NCBI GenBank assembly: GCA_031841125.1
Contig: CM063109.1
Location: 33,236,038 to 33,300,037, forward strand
Origin: Acanthococcus lagerstroemiae
Taxonomy: Eukaryota; Arthropoda; Insecta; Hemiptera; Eriococcidae
Reading direction: 5' to 3'
Length of the DNA stretch: 64,000 nt
Shown piece after piece: positions 11,726 to 23,299 of this stretch. The translations under genes were made by a program, and so were the position numbers. Under the pieces are notes generated by a model. It was not told where the DNA came from, ran no database searches, and saw nothing but the letters and a program-made list of their open reading frames with translations. How positions within the stretch are numbered: the first letter of the stretch is position 1; each line of letters opens with the position of its first letter.

Positions 11726-12674
11726 TTTGTTAAAGCGAGGGGGGACAAAAAATTTCCTTGGTCAGTTTCTCCGCCACTACCTCGAAATAATTTGCCGATA
11801 GCTGCCCCACATCAATATTCACTATAGCGCCGCGCCTGTGTTCAATACGATGTGCGCAGACTGAAGCGCAATTTACTCTTGGTGAACTTTTTCTCCTGAA
11901 TTTCCTCTGATTCCTCTCCTGAATTGGTTTCAATGAAATAAAATAAAAAAATACCTAGAAAGTTTCAGGTCGATCGGATTAGGGGAATCCGTGCCACAAG
12001 TTCCATTTCGTTGTTATGGGAAAAACACATGGAGTTCTGACTTCTGTTCCAGACTAAAGTTCCCTCCTATTCACCAGGACCAAAGCCCGTAAACTAAAAA
12101 ATAGAACATTTGTTATTTGATTCAGCTTATGACACTGGAAAATAAGTCTTTTTCTTCCAACCTTTAGATTGTAATAAAATATGTTCAACATTCTCGAATT
12201 TCAGGCTCTAGGTCAAACAGAGAATCTATTAAAAACAGAATAGTAATTGAAATTCGAAATTTAACTTCTGCTACCGACTTTCAGATTTTCGAAATGTCTT
12301 CCACATTTCAGCTTTGTTTCAACCTTTCAGATAACGTTCGGTACTCAACTTGAAACCCTCGGCTTTTTACTGACTAGTCTCTGATAGGATTCCAGGGTAC
12401 TCCATTTTCAGAAACGAAATATGACTTTCAGTTTGGGGAGGTGGAGAAGAAGAATTTGCTGACAAATATTTTTTGAAAACTAAAAATTAGCCAACAAAAT
12501 TTTTAAAAAATTGAAAATTTGCTGATTTTTTAATCGAAATATTTTTTAATTGTAAAAAAATAATAAACAAACAAACAAACATTCATAAAAAATGAAAAAT
12601 TCAAATGAACAGTTTCAAAATTTGCCGACTGCCAAATTATTGGAGGGGGTGTCCCCCTATAGCTGCGCCCCTGT
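11726..12674 (-). mobile_element. Family B element, copy 1 (longest)
   Basis: On the minus strand it begins CAGGGGCGCAGCTATAGGGG, related to the consensus terminus CAGGGGCGAAACTATAGGGG seen in other copies. It continues through CCAAATTATTTGGCAGTCGGC-like text, an AACAAAC-rich spacer, and a long body shared with 40985-41733, including the conserved CACGGATTCC(T/C)CTAATCCGAT. It has no intact reading frame. The CAG end suggests hAT, but the far terminus and duplication were not identified. Confidence 0.6.
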
Positions 12675-12919
12675 TCGAAAGACAGTATTCTCGAACTCAA
12701 ACGTGAAAGGTTACCTAAGCAAGTTTTCTGGAGGTGGATCCGTTATTAACCCCCTGTACGAAGGAGGGGGTAAGGAATTCTCCGAATACAATTTGATATA
12801 ATGTATTTTCTTTCATCTCGCCATTTTGGTATTCTCGAAAGACTTCCAAAAATCCTACAGAGAAACAAAGAATGAAAATGATAATTATGTTTTGTCTTGT
12901 AAGGAATAGCATTAGTTTC

Positions 12920-13290
12920 GGGTCAAGTCTTGGAATGGATTCCGCGAGAGGGAAAAAGAACACCAGTACGATCGAAAACAAGATATCAGGACGAAATGTA
13001 GTTCAGTATGCAGATTTTGCATTGTGTTGGGATGTTCAGGTACGTGGCCGCTGGAGGAGGGAGAGGGAGGCCTATGCTCGGCCGAAAGCCAGCCGATATA
13101 CAAGAATTTTTATTTCGACTACGCAAGGAAAGTCTTGGAATAGATTCCCCGAAAAGGAAAATGAACACCAGGACGACCATAAAGAAGATGGCTGAGCAAA
13201 ATAGTTTAACATGTAGATTTAAAATTGGGTATGGATGCCCAGGTACATGACTGCTGGAGGATGGCGGGGAAGGCCTATGCCCAGCAACGG
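12920..13290 (+). pseudogene. LINE 3' coding fragment, duplicated in tandem
   Basis: Two diverged units (12920-13100 and 13125-13290) both read, across frameshifts, as the C-terminal end of a non-LTR retrotransposon polyprotein. The first gives IPREGKRTP and then RGRWRREREAYARPKA. The second gives KVLE, a stop, IPRKGK, a stop, TPGRP and then an EAY-like GKAYAQQ. The pattern PxxGKRxxGRPxxRW followed by DRxxWRxxxEAY is typical of RTE-like or related LINE tails. Both units carry stops. Confidence 0.55.
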
Positions 13291-14893
13291 ACGCATTATT
13301 GAATTGGTGAACAAATTGTCAAGTTACGTTTTAAGGCTGTATAATAAAAATTGAGTCTTAAGACCCGGAATGCAAAGAATTAAGGCAGCAAGATGAAAAA
13401 ACAACGTAACTTTCATTTCGAAAAAGGAAAAAGAAAGAGATCATGAGCTTTTTTTTGAAGACCACCGAAGCAAATTTTCGGGGTGGCAATTTCTCGGTTG
13501 TCCAGAGCGGCAAAAGAATTAAATCCGACCCTGCTGATGTCTGTTCTCCCTCGCTGAGCCACTCGTTGTTCGGCTTCGCACAGCCTCCGACTTTGTATCC
13601 GTGTGCTGAGGCCTAACTCAGAAGTATATTAATGCGGCGTGTATTTAGTCCAAACATGACGCCACATACATCAACCGAGTTTTCGGGGAGCGAGACCAGT
13701 AGCGCAAAAAAGTATCACAAAATAAACTCCACATACAGCTAACGCCAGAAAAGGGTCACATTTATAACTCGACGAAAATTCCACTCGTAAAAATTTATTT
13801 GTACACACGACAGAGAAAAGCGTATTAGCTTATCCGGATGTTTTCGACCCCACGTTGTCACCATTCGTATATATATATATGATTAAGTTAATATATCCGC
13901 ACAAAGGTGGAAAAAAAAAGAGTGCGAGAGAGCGACGGAAGAACGAGAGGAACGAGAAAAAAAGGGGGTAAAACGTATTAAGCATCTGCATTCGTTCCCA
14001 TCAAATATTGGTTAATGATTCAGAAGAACGTCTCTTGACTTTCTGGTAAATTGAACAGGTACGTCTTTTTTATTCCTCCTCTGCCTTCCCGATCCGCCAT
14101 TCGGGCGAAATTTAAAAGTTTCGCGACCTTTTCTCCGATTTGCTCGATTAACGCGCCCAACTTTGTTGCGAACACTTTTCATCGTTTTTTTTTTGGTCGC
14201 CCGGCGAAAACATATCGAGACGTCGAAACCGATATTTTTCTATCGCAATTTATCCGCCAAAGATTCGGCTTCGCGATCGGCTTTGCTGTCGCTGCAATTA
14301 ATGAATCGAAGTGGTTTCTTATTTCACTGTTTTTGTACTTTTCGATGCCCGCCGAATGTTCCCTCGTTCGATTTGGCTTTATTCTGGCCGGAAGACGAAG
14401 AGGGCGTCTATTCAGCTTCAAATTTAACCGTGAAAAATGACTCTTCCTCCGTTCGCGCTGAACCCTGCAGATGTCAAAAAATCGCGAGACGCTTCCATCG
14501 GATCGCTTTTTTTTTATCATTCGATCGGGCGGCCGCGTATAAAGCGCAGAACGTGGGAAACATTCTCATTTTCTCGCTCATCGCCAGCATTATTCAGAAG
14601 CTATTGAAGAAAAAACAAAAGTTAAATATCGGTATCAGCGCAAGTGAACGAGAAACCAGTTTGAAAGATTAGAAAATTCTGGTCGCTTATCGCGTATCCA
14701 TACGTGTAGTACTTTTTATTCTCCTTTCAAAAATATCAAATTACCGAACCTGGCAGCACCTGTTATGCGTCTCGAGTGGATACGTTTCCAGCGCCAGCGA
14801 ATATTCGCAAAATAACAAATTCATGTCGTCGATTAGTCCGAACAACTTTTGCTTCGCCGAGTCGGAGCCTTTGCGAGACAGGGAAATTAATTT

Positions 14894-14946
<53 letters not shown>

Positions 14947-15419
14947 CTACATAGTTTAATCGAACCGGAGTGCAACTTTTTCGCATTATCCACCAGTACT
15001 GGCGTCATCGTCAGCAGGTCAGCACCAGTGTCGTCCAAAGCAAGTTTGAGAGGTGGTGTGCACTTAGCCCCCGTTCTGAAATGCCCACTTACCATCTGCA
15101 CTTTGAGTAGTGTATCAGCCTCTTCTTTCGCGCAGGCCGGTAGCGTGAACCGCTTTTCTAGAGGAAGCAACCACTTTTCTAGGAGGGGCAACGTGGGCAA
15201 GGCGAAGATGGAAGCCTGGAGGAGGTTCTGTAGCAACAGGGATACATGGAAGCAACCATACCAAGTCCTCAAGCACCCGCAAGTGGATGACATCACTCTG
15301 GTAAGAAGACCAGACGCCCCCGTTAAACCATGTCGACCGTCGATTTTGGGTCGACTGAGAGTCGTTAGGTAGTGTCGACCTACAGTCGACTGGAAGGCGA
15401 CGTCGAATTGAGGTTTTCA
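13291..15419. other. CG-rich gene-free stretch
   Basis: From about 13480 to 14700 CG dinucleotides are frequent and several long frames overlap on both strands (for example 14163-14672 plus and 14179-14520 minus). None resembles a known protein and they contradict each other, so they probably reflect composition. A promoter or 5' untranslated region of a gene outside my recognition is possible. Confidence 0.35.
14893..14944. repeat. (TC)n microsatellite
   Basis: About fifty bases of alternating T and C, giving serine-leucine on the plus strand and arginine-glutamate on the minus strand in overlapping frames. These frames are composition artefacts. Confidence 0.95.
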
Positions 15420-15427
15420 CAAAAGTT

Positions 15428-15666
15428 TAGTGGCGTAGCCAGTGGGGGGGGGATTAGGGGATGATCCCCCCTTGAGATGAGAATTTTTTATATGCTGACA
15501 GTATCACAGTAAATGCGCGAAATGAAATTTAAATTTAGATGCATAATTGAAGTTGAAACGCCCAACATTCTGATAGTCAATGTAAAATCATACAGTTCCT
15601 GTTAGGTGTACCCCCCCCCAAATTTTGGTGATCCCCTCCCTTGAAAAAATCCTGGGTACGCCACGG
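15428..15666. mobile_element. hAT MITE family D, copy 1
   Basis: Ends are TAGTGGCGTAGCCAG and CTGGGTACGCCACGG. The octamer CAAAAGTT flanks both sides exactly (15420-15427 and 15667-15674). The interior is dominated by G- and C-runs near the ends and an AT-rich centre. Confidence 0.85.
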
Positions 15667-15724
15667 CAAAAGTTCGCTGAAATGGAGCCGATTTTTAAAC
15701 TAAATTGACTGCTACCTGACGTAG

Positions 15725-15919
15725 ATTTTGAGTCATAATGCAGTCGAATTTCAAACGATTCAATGCTACTCAATTTTGACTTCTTTTCGCCGTTCTATTC
15801 AAGTCGAAATGCAGTCGAATTTAAAGTCATGTGTGCTACTCAATTTCTATTTGATATTGCCGTCGAATCCAAGTCGAAATGATGCAGTCGAATTTAAAAG
15901 TCATATGTGTTACTCAATT
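15725..15919. repeat. Minisatellite with TCGAAATGCAGTCGAATT units, left part
   Basis: About three units of roughly 68 bases: AAGTCGAAATGCAGTCGAAT, TTAAAGTCATGTGTGCTACT, CAATTTCTATTTGATATTGC, CGTCGAATCC. The array continues at 17573 with the same units, so the 1.65 kb in between is an insertion. Confidence 0.75.
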
Positions 15920-16935
15920 CACGGTTCAGGTACATTTTCCAGGGCCGTTTCCCCAGCAGCGCCCATTTCAGATTCGAAGTTCAAAATTTCAGGATCGTTA
16001 GTGCTGGTTAGTGCCGTACAAATTTTCGTTAGTGCTGCCCCCTTTCATACTTTTTAAAAAATGAATTTGGGCGCTGCTGGGGAAACGGTGGCACCGCCCA
16101 TGAGGCCTAGCTCTCCGAAACACTCAGGATCGTTAGTGCTACGTTAGTGCTGGTTAGTGCTGTGCAAATTTTCGTTAGTGCAACCCGCCCACCCCCGCAG
16201 TCGACCACATCCACATTGTAGGGTACAAAATATAATAAGGGACCGCAGACCCCATTCCAGAATCGAAGCTCAAAATGTCAGGATCATTAGTGCTACATTA
16301 GTGCTGGGCAAATTTCAGTAAGTGCAACCCGCCATCCCCTGCAGTCGTTCAATTCCACATTGTAGGGGACAAAATATAAGGGACCGAAGACCCCATTCCA
16401 GAATCGAAGCTCAAAATGTCAGGATCATTAGTGCTGCGTTAGTGCTAACGATCCTGAAATTTTGAACTTCGAATCTGAAATGGGCGCTGCTGGGGAAACG
16501 GACCCACATTTTCCCGAATCCGTTTTCCCGACAGGACATTTCCCCGACATCTTTTTTCCCGAATCTCTTCTCCCGTCACCTGTAATCCCGACACCGTTTT
16601 CCCGACTAATTTTCCCCCGACAAGTCACATAATTACCGAACCTAACGTATTCCCCCCCTTTTCTTTTCTTTGACGGCCGCTACACCCCGCGTCCTTGGCC
16701 GGAACCCGAAGCCAAGGTGGGGTCCGTTGCCCAGGTTAGCCCACGTGGCGGGGGGGCGCTGCTTCCTGGGTGGCGGACATGTGTTTTTATTACATAAGTG
16801 CATCTTATAAGTACGTCTTATAATTATTCCGGACAAACAAAAACAATGACCTAACCCAACCCTCCCTGCACCATTTTTGCTACAGCTGTGCTGCCTCGCT
16901 TCGCGCCCACTATATGAAACCAGTATGACGCCGTG

Positions 16936-17240
16936 TTAGCCAACTCTTACAAAAAGAATAATGTGAGTGAGGGTTGGCATAACCGGTTCAGGATGCTGAT
17001 AGGGAAATATCACCCGGACTTGTACTCCGCCCTCGCTGAGCTTAAAACAGAACAGGGCAACACTGAGATTCGTCTCGCCGAATTAAGTCTTTGGAGGCGG
17101 GTTAAAAATTAACCAGGAAAAAAGTGGCTTAATCTGCAAGATCGTATTTACACCACAGTGTTGGATTTCGATGACCATGTCGCCGACTCTACCGCATTAG
17201 ACTATCTACGTTTACTGGCAGACACCATTTTGTTATCTTG
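16936..17240 (+). pseudogene. MULE transposase C-terminal remnant
   Basis: One frame reads NQYDAVLANSYKKNNVSEGW followed by HNRFRMLIGKYHPDLYSALA, then LKTEQGNTEIRLAEL and a stop at WRRVKN. This is the conserved C-terminal region of MULE-type transposases: NNxVExWH, an HP motif about ten residues on, and a LKxEQ helix. A stop just upstream of NQYD and the internal stop show it is dead. It sits inside a terminal-inverted-repeat element with an 8-base duplication, the expected context. Weaker coding similarity continues past the stop to about 17240. Confidence 0.7.
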
Positions 17241-17316
17241 AGTGTGAGTAAAGAGGGAAAACGATTTCATTGCATTTTGTAATATTTATAGTTCTACTGT
17301 ATACTCTGCATTTCTC

Positions 17317-17428
17317 CCCTCGGCACTGATGCGATGCCCGAAAGGGTAGTTTCCGGGGCCAGGGGTGCAGTGTCTCAGAGGCTACTTTGACATGCGTGCA
17401 CCGCCATACGTCCCACCACACCATACTC
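17317..17428 (+). repeat. Dispersed repeat, family G, copy 2
   Basis: Matches 961-1076 along its length, from CGGCACTGATGCGATGCCCG to GCCATACGTCCCACCACACC, with differences concentrated in the centre. It lies inside the composite insertion. Confidence 0.75.
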
Positions 17429-17572
17429 TGCATTTCGATGAGTATTTTATGATAAATGATTTTTTAAAAAAAGAGTCGAGATTAAAGGTGTCAAGAAAAA
17501 GGATTTTCGGGAAAATAAATTTATGGAAAATTTCCTGTCGTGAAAACGGATTCGGGAAAATGGGCCTTTACC

Positions 17573-17690
17573 ACTCAATTTCTACTTAATATCGCTATCG
17601 AATCCAAGTCGAAATGCAGTTGAATTTAAAGGTCATATATGTTAGTGAATTTATACTTAATTTCACCGTCGACTTTAGGTCGAAACCGAA
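17573..17690. repeat. Minisatellite with TCGAAATGCAGTCGAATT units, right part
   Basis: Continues the units of 15725-15919 (ACTCAATTTCTACTTAATAT, CGAATCCAAGTCGAAATGCA) after the composite insertion. Confidence 0.7.
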
Positions 17691-18331
17691 AAATCCGAAA
17701 AGAAGCCAACGGAAAGGTCTTGGCCTTTCAGGTAAAGAATAAACTGACGGCTGAAGGAGGGCAATGTTTCAATTTACGCCCTCACTCTCGACTCTCGAAA
17801 ATGAAGAACTTTGATTTCCATTTTAAATTACACCAAGTTTTTTGTCCCTTTCTTCTTTCCTCCTTTCAAGGAATTGAGTGAATCATCAACGTACTTCCAG
17901 TAGCTCCGTTGTAATAATTATCAGGTAATTTTAATAACTTTGACACATATTATACAGAGTCATTCTTCTCGATGGAATTTGAGTTTCATGAAGGAGCTAT
18001 TTGATATGTTATAGTGAGCGCTGAATATTAAGACGTAGCAAAACGACTTAAAATTTATAAAATTATCAATCAAAAAAAGGATAAGCTCGCAATATTTTTA
18101 ATATGGTCTACTACCACTCTTAAAAATATGAACAGTTCCAAAATTTCAAATTATGAGTAGGTGTAATTTATTCAACTGAAAATAAACATTTCAAGTTCAT
18201 TGAGCAAGAACAATATAAATTCAACGAGTCTTTGAAAATCTTGACATAAGAAAAGTCTTTGCAATTGAAAACTTAAATTTCGAAATCTATGAGTAAAAAA
18301 AAAGAAAGAGAAAAGAAAATTTAACAATTCT

Positions 18332-18690
18332 CAGGGACGTACCGAAAAGTTTTTCCTGGAGGGGGGGGGGGATTGTGTAAGTCCCAACTGATTCAACTCA
18401 CTCAAAATTCCTAAGTATCAAACAAAAAAAAAAACCTTCTGACTTGCTCGATTTTTCCAACCGACTCAACTCAAAATTCCCAAATATCAATGCAAAAAAT
18501 CTTTAACTTATAGGATTTTCCCAATTTATCAACTCAATTTCCAAGTATGGAAAAAAAACAAAAAAACTTTTGACTTGTTCGATTTTTCCAACTCCGCCTG
18601 ACTGAAACAAGTCAATTTTTCCAACTGCTGAGTGAAAAATTCTTACAGAGGGGTAAGCTGCCCCCTATTCCACTTACCGGTACGTCAGTG
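18332..18690 (+). mobile_element. hAT MITE family A, copy 2
   Basis: Starts CAGGGACGTACCGAAAAG and ends CCGGTACGTCAGTG. The flanks ACAATTCT and ACAACTCT match at seven of eight positions. About four internal minisatellite units are present. Confidence 0.85.
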
Positions 18691-19554
18691 ACAACTCTTG
18701 AAAAAATCTGAATTATGGAGAGAAGTTTTCCAATTGAAAATTAAAATTTCAAAATTGGCTTGCAAGATTTTCAATTTACCAGCCGCATTTTCTAAATTCA
18801 CGAAACTTTCGCTATATCAAATCAGTAGCAGAAGGGGGAGGGAGGTAAAATGTTTTTCAACTGAAAACAAAAATTTCAAGTTCGTCAAGGCTGCAAGCAA
18901 AACTCTTAACACAACAAAACTGTGGGGAAAGTAATGGCAAACTACCCCCACTACCCCACTAACCTGCCCAGGAGAGTCACTCGTTAGAAACTACGACGGC
19001 CAACGTCCAGCATTGAATACTGCGTCTGAAGAAAAATTATTCACAGAATACTCAAATTTTAAAAATTTTATAGGAAAATTACCCTCCTGACTCTATAATA
19101 TTTCCAAGGGAAACAATTCCTAATTTCTTCGTGCATACTCTTCATGCCTGATAGAAATATATTTAAGAGCACTAACTTAACCCATTACTTTGGGTACTTC
19201 ACTTGAAAGATTAGCACAGGAGAGAGAACAGAGAGACCAGACGTACTAGTCGAGAGATCCAGGAATAAGGGTGAGGGGGTGAAGGAGGAGGGAAACTTAA
19301 TAGTCATAATGGGTTTTCTATCCGCATCAGAAAATTCAATCGTAGGTACTACATATCTCTTTTCAATACTGAAAGAAATTATTTTATATTTTAGTGATCA
19401 TATCTCAGTAATTTCAGAAGTAAGGGTAGGCAAACATGGCTGCATGTTGTCATCATAAATTGAATATGTCTATCCAGTTGAAGGAAGATCATTATTTATG
19501 ATGAGACACCTTTGGTTAAAATTGTAAACCTCGCACTAATCTTACTTTGGTGGC

Positions 19555-19887
19555 CAGGGACGTACCGAAGAGTTTTTCCTTGGGGGGGGGGGGGAGGCAA
19601 ACATTGTGAAAGTCCCAACTGACTCAACTCAAAATCCCCAATTATCAAAGCAAAAGGAAAAAGTCTTTTGACTTGTTGGATTTTTCCAACTGACTCAGAT
19701 CAAAATTCCCAAATATCAAAGCGAAAACAAAAAAACCTTAGCTTATTGGATTTTTCCAACTTCTTAACTTAATTCCCAAGTATCAAAACAAATAATTAAA
19801 AAAACGCCTTTTGACTTATTCGATCTGCTGAATGAAAAATTCCTACGGTGGTGGTTGCTCCCTTATCCCCGAATCAGTATGTCCTTG
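19555..19887 (+). mobile_element. hAT MITE family A, copy 3
   Basis: Starts CAGGGACGTACCGAAGAG after a TTGGTGGC flank and ends CAGTATGTCCTTG. The right flank ACGACTCT resembles that of copy 2, but the left flank does not, which points to recombination or a rearranged left side. Confidence 0.75.
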
Positions 19888-20652
19888 ACGACTCTTGAAA
19901 AAATCTAAATTATGGAGAAAAGTTTTACAATTGGAAATTAAAATTTCAAAATTGGCTTGCAAGATTTTCAGTTTACCAGCCGCATTTTCTAAATTCACGA
20001 AAACTTGTACTATTTCAAATCATTAGCGGAAGGAGGAGGGAGGTAAAATGTTTGTCAACGGAAAACAAAAATTTCAAGTTCGCCAAACAAAACAAAAACA
20101 TAAATTTAACAAGTCTTGCACGAGTTCAAATAATTTTTTTTTTTTTTTTTGGGGGGGGGGGGGTTCCAATAACATTTCAAAATCGTCAAGCCAGGAAACA
20201 CTCTTACCAAAGTTTGAAGTCTGCCTACTGCAGCTCAGACTATTACCAACTCTTTTATAATTTCAAATTATGAGGAAGAGAGATGGGAGGTATCTGAAAA
20301 TTGAAATTTTAAGATTGTTGAGCAGAAAAAAACGAGTATGCAATATTTTCACATTTGCTAATAATTGTAACTGCTCGGCTTACCAACATAAACGCTTAAC
20401 ATTCCGAATTGTGGGAGGGGGAAAGAAGGCTACGGCCTTGTCTGGACATCTAAAAAATTCATCGTTCAAAAACTCAGATGAAGGGTGGGACTGTTGAAAT
20501 ACTTCACTACTTTCATGTATGTACACAATGTAATACGTATTTTGGTTTTCTGCTCATAAAATGACCAAAAGTGAACATAAAAATTAAATATGTGCGAAGA
20601 GAAAGATTTCAGGTACCATTTTCAACGGAAAAGCTTAAAATTAAATCTCAAT

Positions 20653-20889
20653 CGGGGACGAAAATACGGGGGTAGCACGGAGAGGCCGCTTGCCTCTCGA
20701 AGCCTCCGCTGAAGTTGGGAAATTTTAGTAGATAGATCAACATTGAGAAAATCCAACAGGTCGAAAGGTTTTTTGTTTTCTTTTTCTAGCCAATACAAAC
20801 AAATTTTGATACTTGGGAATTTTGAGTAGAGTCAGTTATAAATTTAACAATTTTTGACCCATCAGAAAAAACTCTTCACTACGTCCCTG
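20653..20889 (-). mobile_element. hAT MITE family A, copy 4
   Basis: Inverted orientation; the right end is the complement of CAGGGACGTAGTGAAGAG and the left end CGGGGACGAAAATACGG. Flanks ATCTCAAT and ATCGGAAT match at six of eight positions. Its left half belongs to a subfamily shared with 24733-24945 (GGGTAGC, CTTGCCTC, AGTTGGGAAATTTTAGTAGA). Confidence 0.7.
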
Positions 20890-22850
20890 ATCGGAATACG
20901 TAAAAAACTGGAATCTTAATGAACTAGCTCCCTGTGGTAATCTTTAAAAATGGTCCATTCTTAGATTCTGACTCAGGCTCTGTTCCAAGGTTGTAACTGT
21001 CGGTCCATTGTCCTTCATCAGGCTGTTATAATGGAGTGAGGCATGAAGGTGGTGAGGGGAAAGACTGAAATTAAAATCAATAAATACCTAAAAATAAATT
21101 AATGAACAATAAGAAATTTTAATTTTTGAAAATCATTTTCCGTGGAATGTCTGTAGTTTAGCCTTTCTTAATACTTCCCAAAAATGTTAGCTCGTAAGCA
21201 GGAAACCTAAATTCGAAATTTTATCCATAATGCTTCAACCGGTATCCCCATACTTTTTCCAGATCTTAAATAATACCTATATCCAGCTGATTGATTCTGA
21301 AAAGGTCAGTCAAGCTTTGATTTTCACTTATTTTTTCTTCCCCCACTGAGAAATTATTCTATAGAGAGAAAAAAAAAGACCAAGTTTACTCGGGGTAACT
21401 GCATACATAAGTGTGCTTTCCAGAAGAATTTTTCCGGGCCAGTCGTCGAATGGTGACGAGCTGCATCGTCTTCTGTTTTCAAACTTGAGACTTTTTAGTT
21501 CATGCATCCAGTTGTGATTTTACAGGCAGTGTTTTCAGACCTATATAATTAATCTTGATTTTGAATTTATTTTCAGATTTTTCAAGATTCCAGGTTCTTG
21601 ATTTAATTTTAAATTCTTCCGTCGAAAATGGTACCTACAATCTTTTTCTTCACACATATTCAATTTATAAATGCACTTCTGCTTATTTTATGAGGTAAAC
21701 AACAAAATTACTGAAAAATTTTCCGTTCGGAGGAAATGTATCCTAGATGTTTTCATCATTCAGTTCATTTTCTTCTTTTCCTTTTTTATTTTATTTTTTC
21801 TGCCCGTCTGTTCTTGTCTTCTTCTTCTTTCTTAGGCTACTTGGACCACCTCACCCCTTCGACCGTACTGAAGCTCGGTTGGGCGCCACTGGTTGAAACC
21901 AGCAATGAACGCGAGTCTCCAGGCTCGATTTTGGCAAAAACGGTCGCAAAATCGGTGGGAGGCAATGAGGTTCGGTAAATTGAACGTCATCGTGATAACG
22001 AACGAGTTGAATTTACGATCGAGGTATATTAGCCGACCGCACATAGTTGCAGGGGATCAATTTAAATAAGCTGAAAGTTAATTGGACCCAAGAAACGTAA
22101 ATAATGACGGACGCTGTCGATAAATAATTATACCTAATAGTTGCTGAAAAATGGCCGATCGTTGTACAGGTCATAACCTTGCCAAAATGGCTGCGAAAGA
22201 TCAATCTGCTTTTCGTTTTCGGTATAGTTTCAAAGAATCTTCAGTCGGTCATTACTTGAAGCCAACCTCGAGATTTAGAGCCCGTGTTTTGAGATTTTAT
22301 TGTATAGATCGCGTCTTAGAACACATCAGGAAGTCCATATTTCGAAATTGTTGAGAAAAAAATTGTTCACGGATCTCAGTTTTTATCTTGCGAAATTTGG
22401 ATTTCGAGGACCCGGGATTACATAACATTGGGAACTCAGCGCTGAAATCTCATTGCTGCCCTATTTTTATGATGTAATATGATTCTCAAGTTACAATTTT
22501 GCGATACTGATTACACAATAGTACTCTTTGCCGAAAATGCTTTCCTCTTAGTGAACCGTCTTTGGAATGAAAAGAGCTCAGTTTTACGTGTTCTTCACTT
22601 GCAAGAATCATGGCTCCTGTAAAAGTTGAACGCTGAAGAGAGAAAAATTGTCTAAAATACAGTATTTTCTCAGAATTGCTCCGAAAAGTGTCATCAGTTG
22701 ACACAGTGTAAGAAACATCTTCCGGATCTTTCTGGCCCCCTGTAAAGTGGCTTCAAGAAAAGTAAATTTGTGACGGAAATCCATTTTTCAATTCACTGAA
22801 TCCGATTTTAGAATAGTTTCGGATCCGACCCCTTCGGGTATCAGCAACCG
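20890..22850. other. Gene-free stretch with one CG-rich segment
   Basis: No recognisable gene. At 21836-21978 an AG is followed by an open stretch encoding GYLDHLTPSTVLKLGWAPLV and about 30 more residues, in a locally CG-rich segment up to 22200. I do not recognise it; a lone exon or unmethylated regulatory segment is possible. Confidence 0.35.
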
Positions 22851-22906
22851 CTTGGTGATAGTTATTTTGAAATGGTATTCGATCTATAAGTTTTCGGGGT
22901 CACCAC

Positions 22907-23223
22907 ATTCGGTTCTTAGAGCAATTTCTAGATCTGATCTTTACGATACTATACCAAAGCCTGGTCATGAAAATCCAGAAATTAAATACCATCTCGAATT
23001 CACAACTATTAATGTATTAATTTACTTTGGAAATACTCTAAAGGATGGAATTCAAGAATTATCTCATTTCTTCGCACGTACCTTCACGGTTGCAAATAAC
23101 AGGTTAGATAAATCACTATTTTCTTTTGGAATTAGTCATTTTGCCTTCAGATTCATGCATGTGCAGACACTTGTACGTCTGATCTGTTATAAAGTGACGA
23201 ACGCAACTTCAACAATCAAATGA
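22907..23223 (+). other. Exon-like open stretch, unassigned
   Basis: After a possible acceptor (GGTTCTTAG at 22911-22919) one frame stays open for about 100 codons to a stop at 23223. It encodes SRSDLYDTIPKPGHENPEIK and then a mostly hydrophobic and aromatic segment. I recognise no domain. The opening I-x-R-(S/T)-D-L motif resembles two other isolated open stretches (43644-43827 and 60130-60316), which may be coincidence. Confidence 0.25.
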
Positions 23224-23299
23224 AAACTTATTTCCCTGCCCAACTCTTCAACTTTATTAGAACAATTTCATGGAAACCATAATTTTTACATTTGTAACA

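Larger units (their letters stand above)
15920..17572. mobile_element. Composite TIR insertion with MULE remnant
   Basis: The minisatellite is interrupted at ACTCAATT (15912-15919) and resumes with ACTCAATT (17573-17580), an exact 8-base duplication. The ends are related inverted sequences: a CATTTTCCAGGGCCGTTTCC block on the left and CATTTTCCCGAATCCGTTTT in inverse at 17530-17565. The latter is matched even better by 16507-16540, so a 1.07 kb inner element (about 16504-17568) is bounded by inverted repeats of about 34 bases. Inside are two 120-base repeats (16185-16440), three copies of a GGGCGCTGCTGGGGAAACGG arm, a GC-rich block (16640-16780), a MULE remnant and a family G copy. Confidence 0.7.
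17890..20500. repeat. Degenerate satellite array C with inserted MITEs
   Basis: Irregular units of about 115 to 130 bases share the phrases CTCTTGAAAAAGTTCAAATT, ATGGGGAGG, CAACTGAAAATTAAAATTTC and AAAATTGTCGAGCAAAAA. The same units fill 24960-26800. Two family A MITEs are inserted (18332-18690, 19555-19887), and the sequence right of each is nearly identical for over 100 bases, so part of the array was duplicated after or together with an insertion. No genes. Confidence 0.65.

Noticed and set aside
11726..11933. Minus-strand open frame with a KPIQERNQRKFRRK start
   Set aside because: It lies inside the family B element, and the corresponding part of copy 3 does not keep the frame.
14051..14672. 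Overlapping open frames of 110 to 170 codons
   Set aside because: Three frames on two strands are open at once in CG-rich DNA and none resembles a protein family; treated as composition.
14741..15372. Open frames on both strands rich in Arg-Glu or Ser-Leu repeats
   Set aside because: They are translations of the (TC)n microsatellite and flanks; overlapping frames on both strands argue against coding.
16642..16836. Open frame in a GC-rich block as a gene
   Set aside because: It lies within the composite transposon, has no protein resemblance and no splice or start context.
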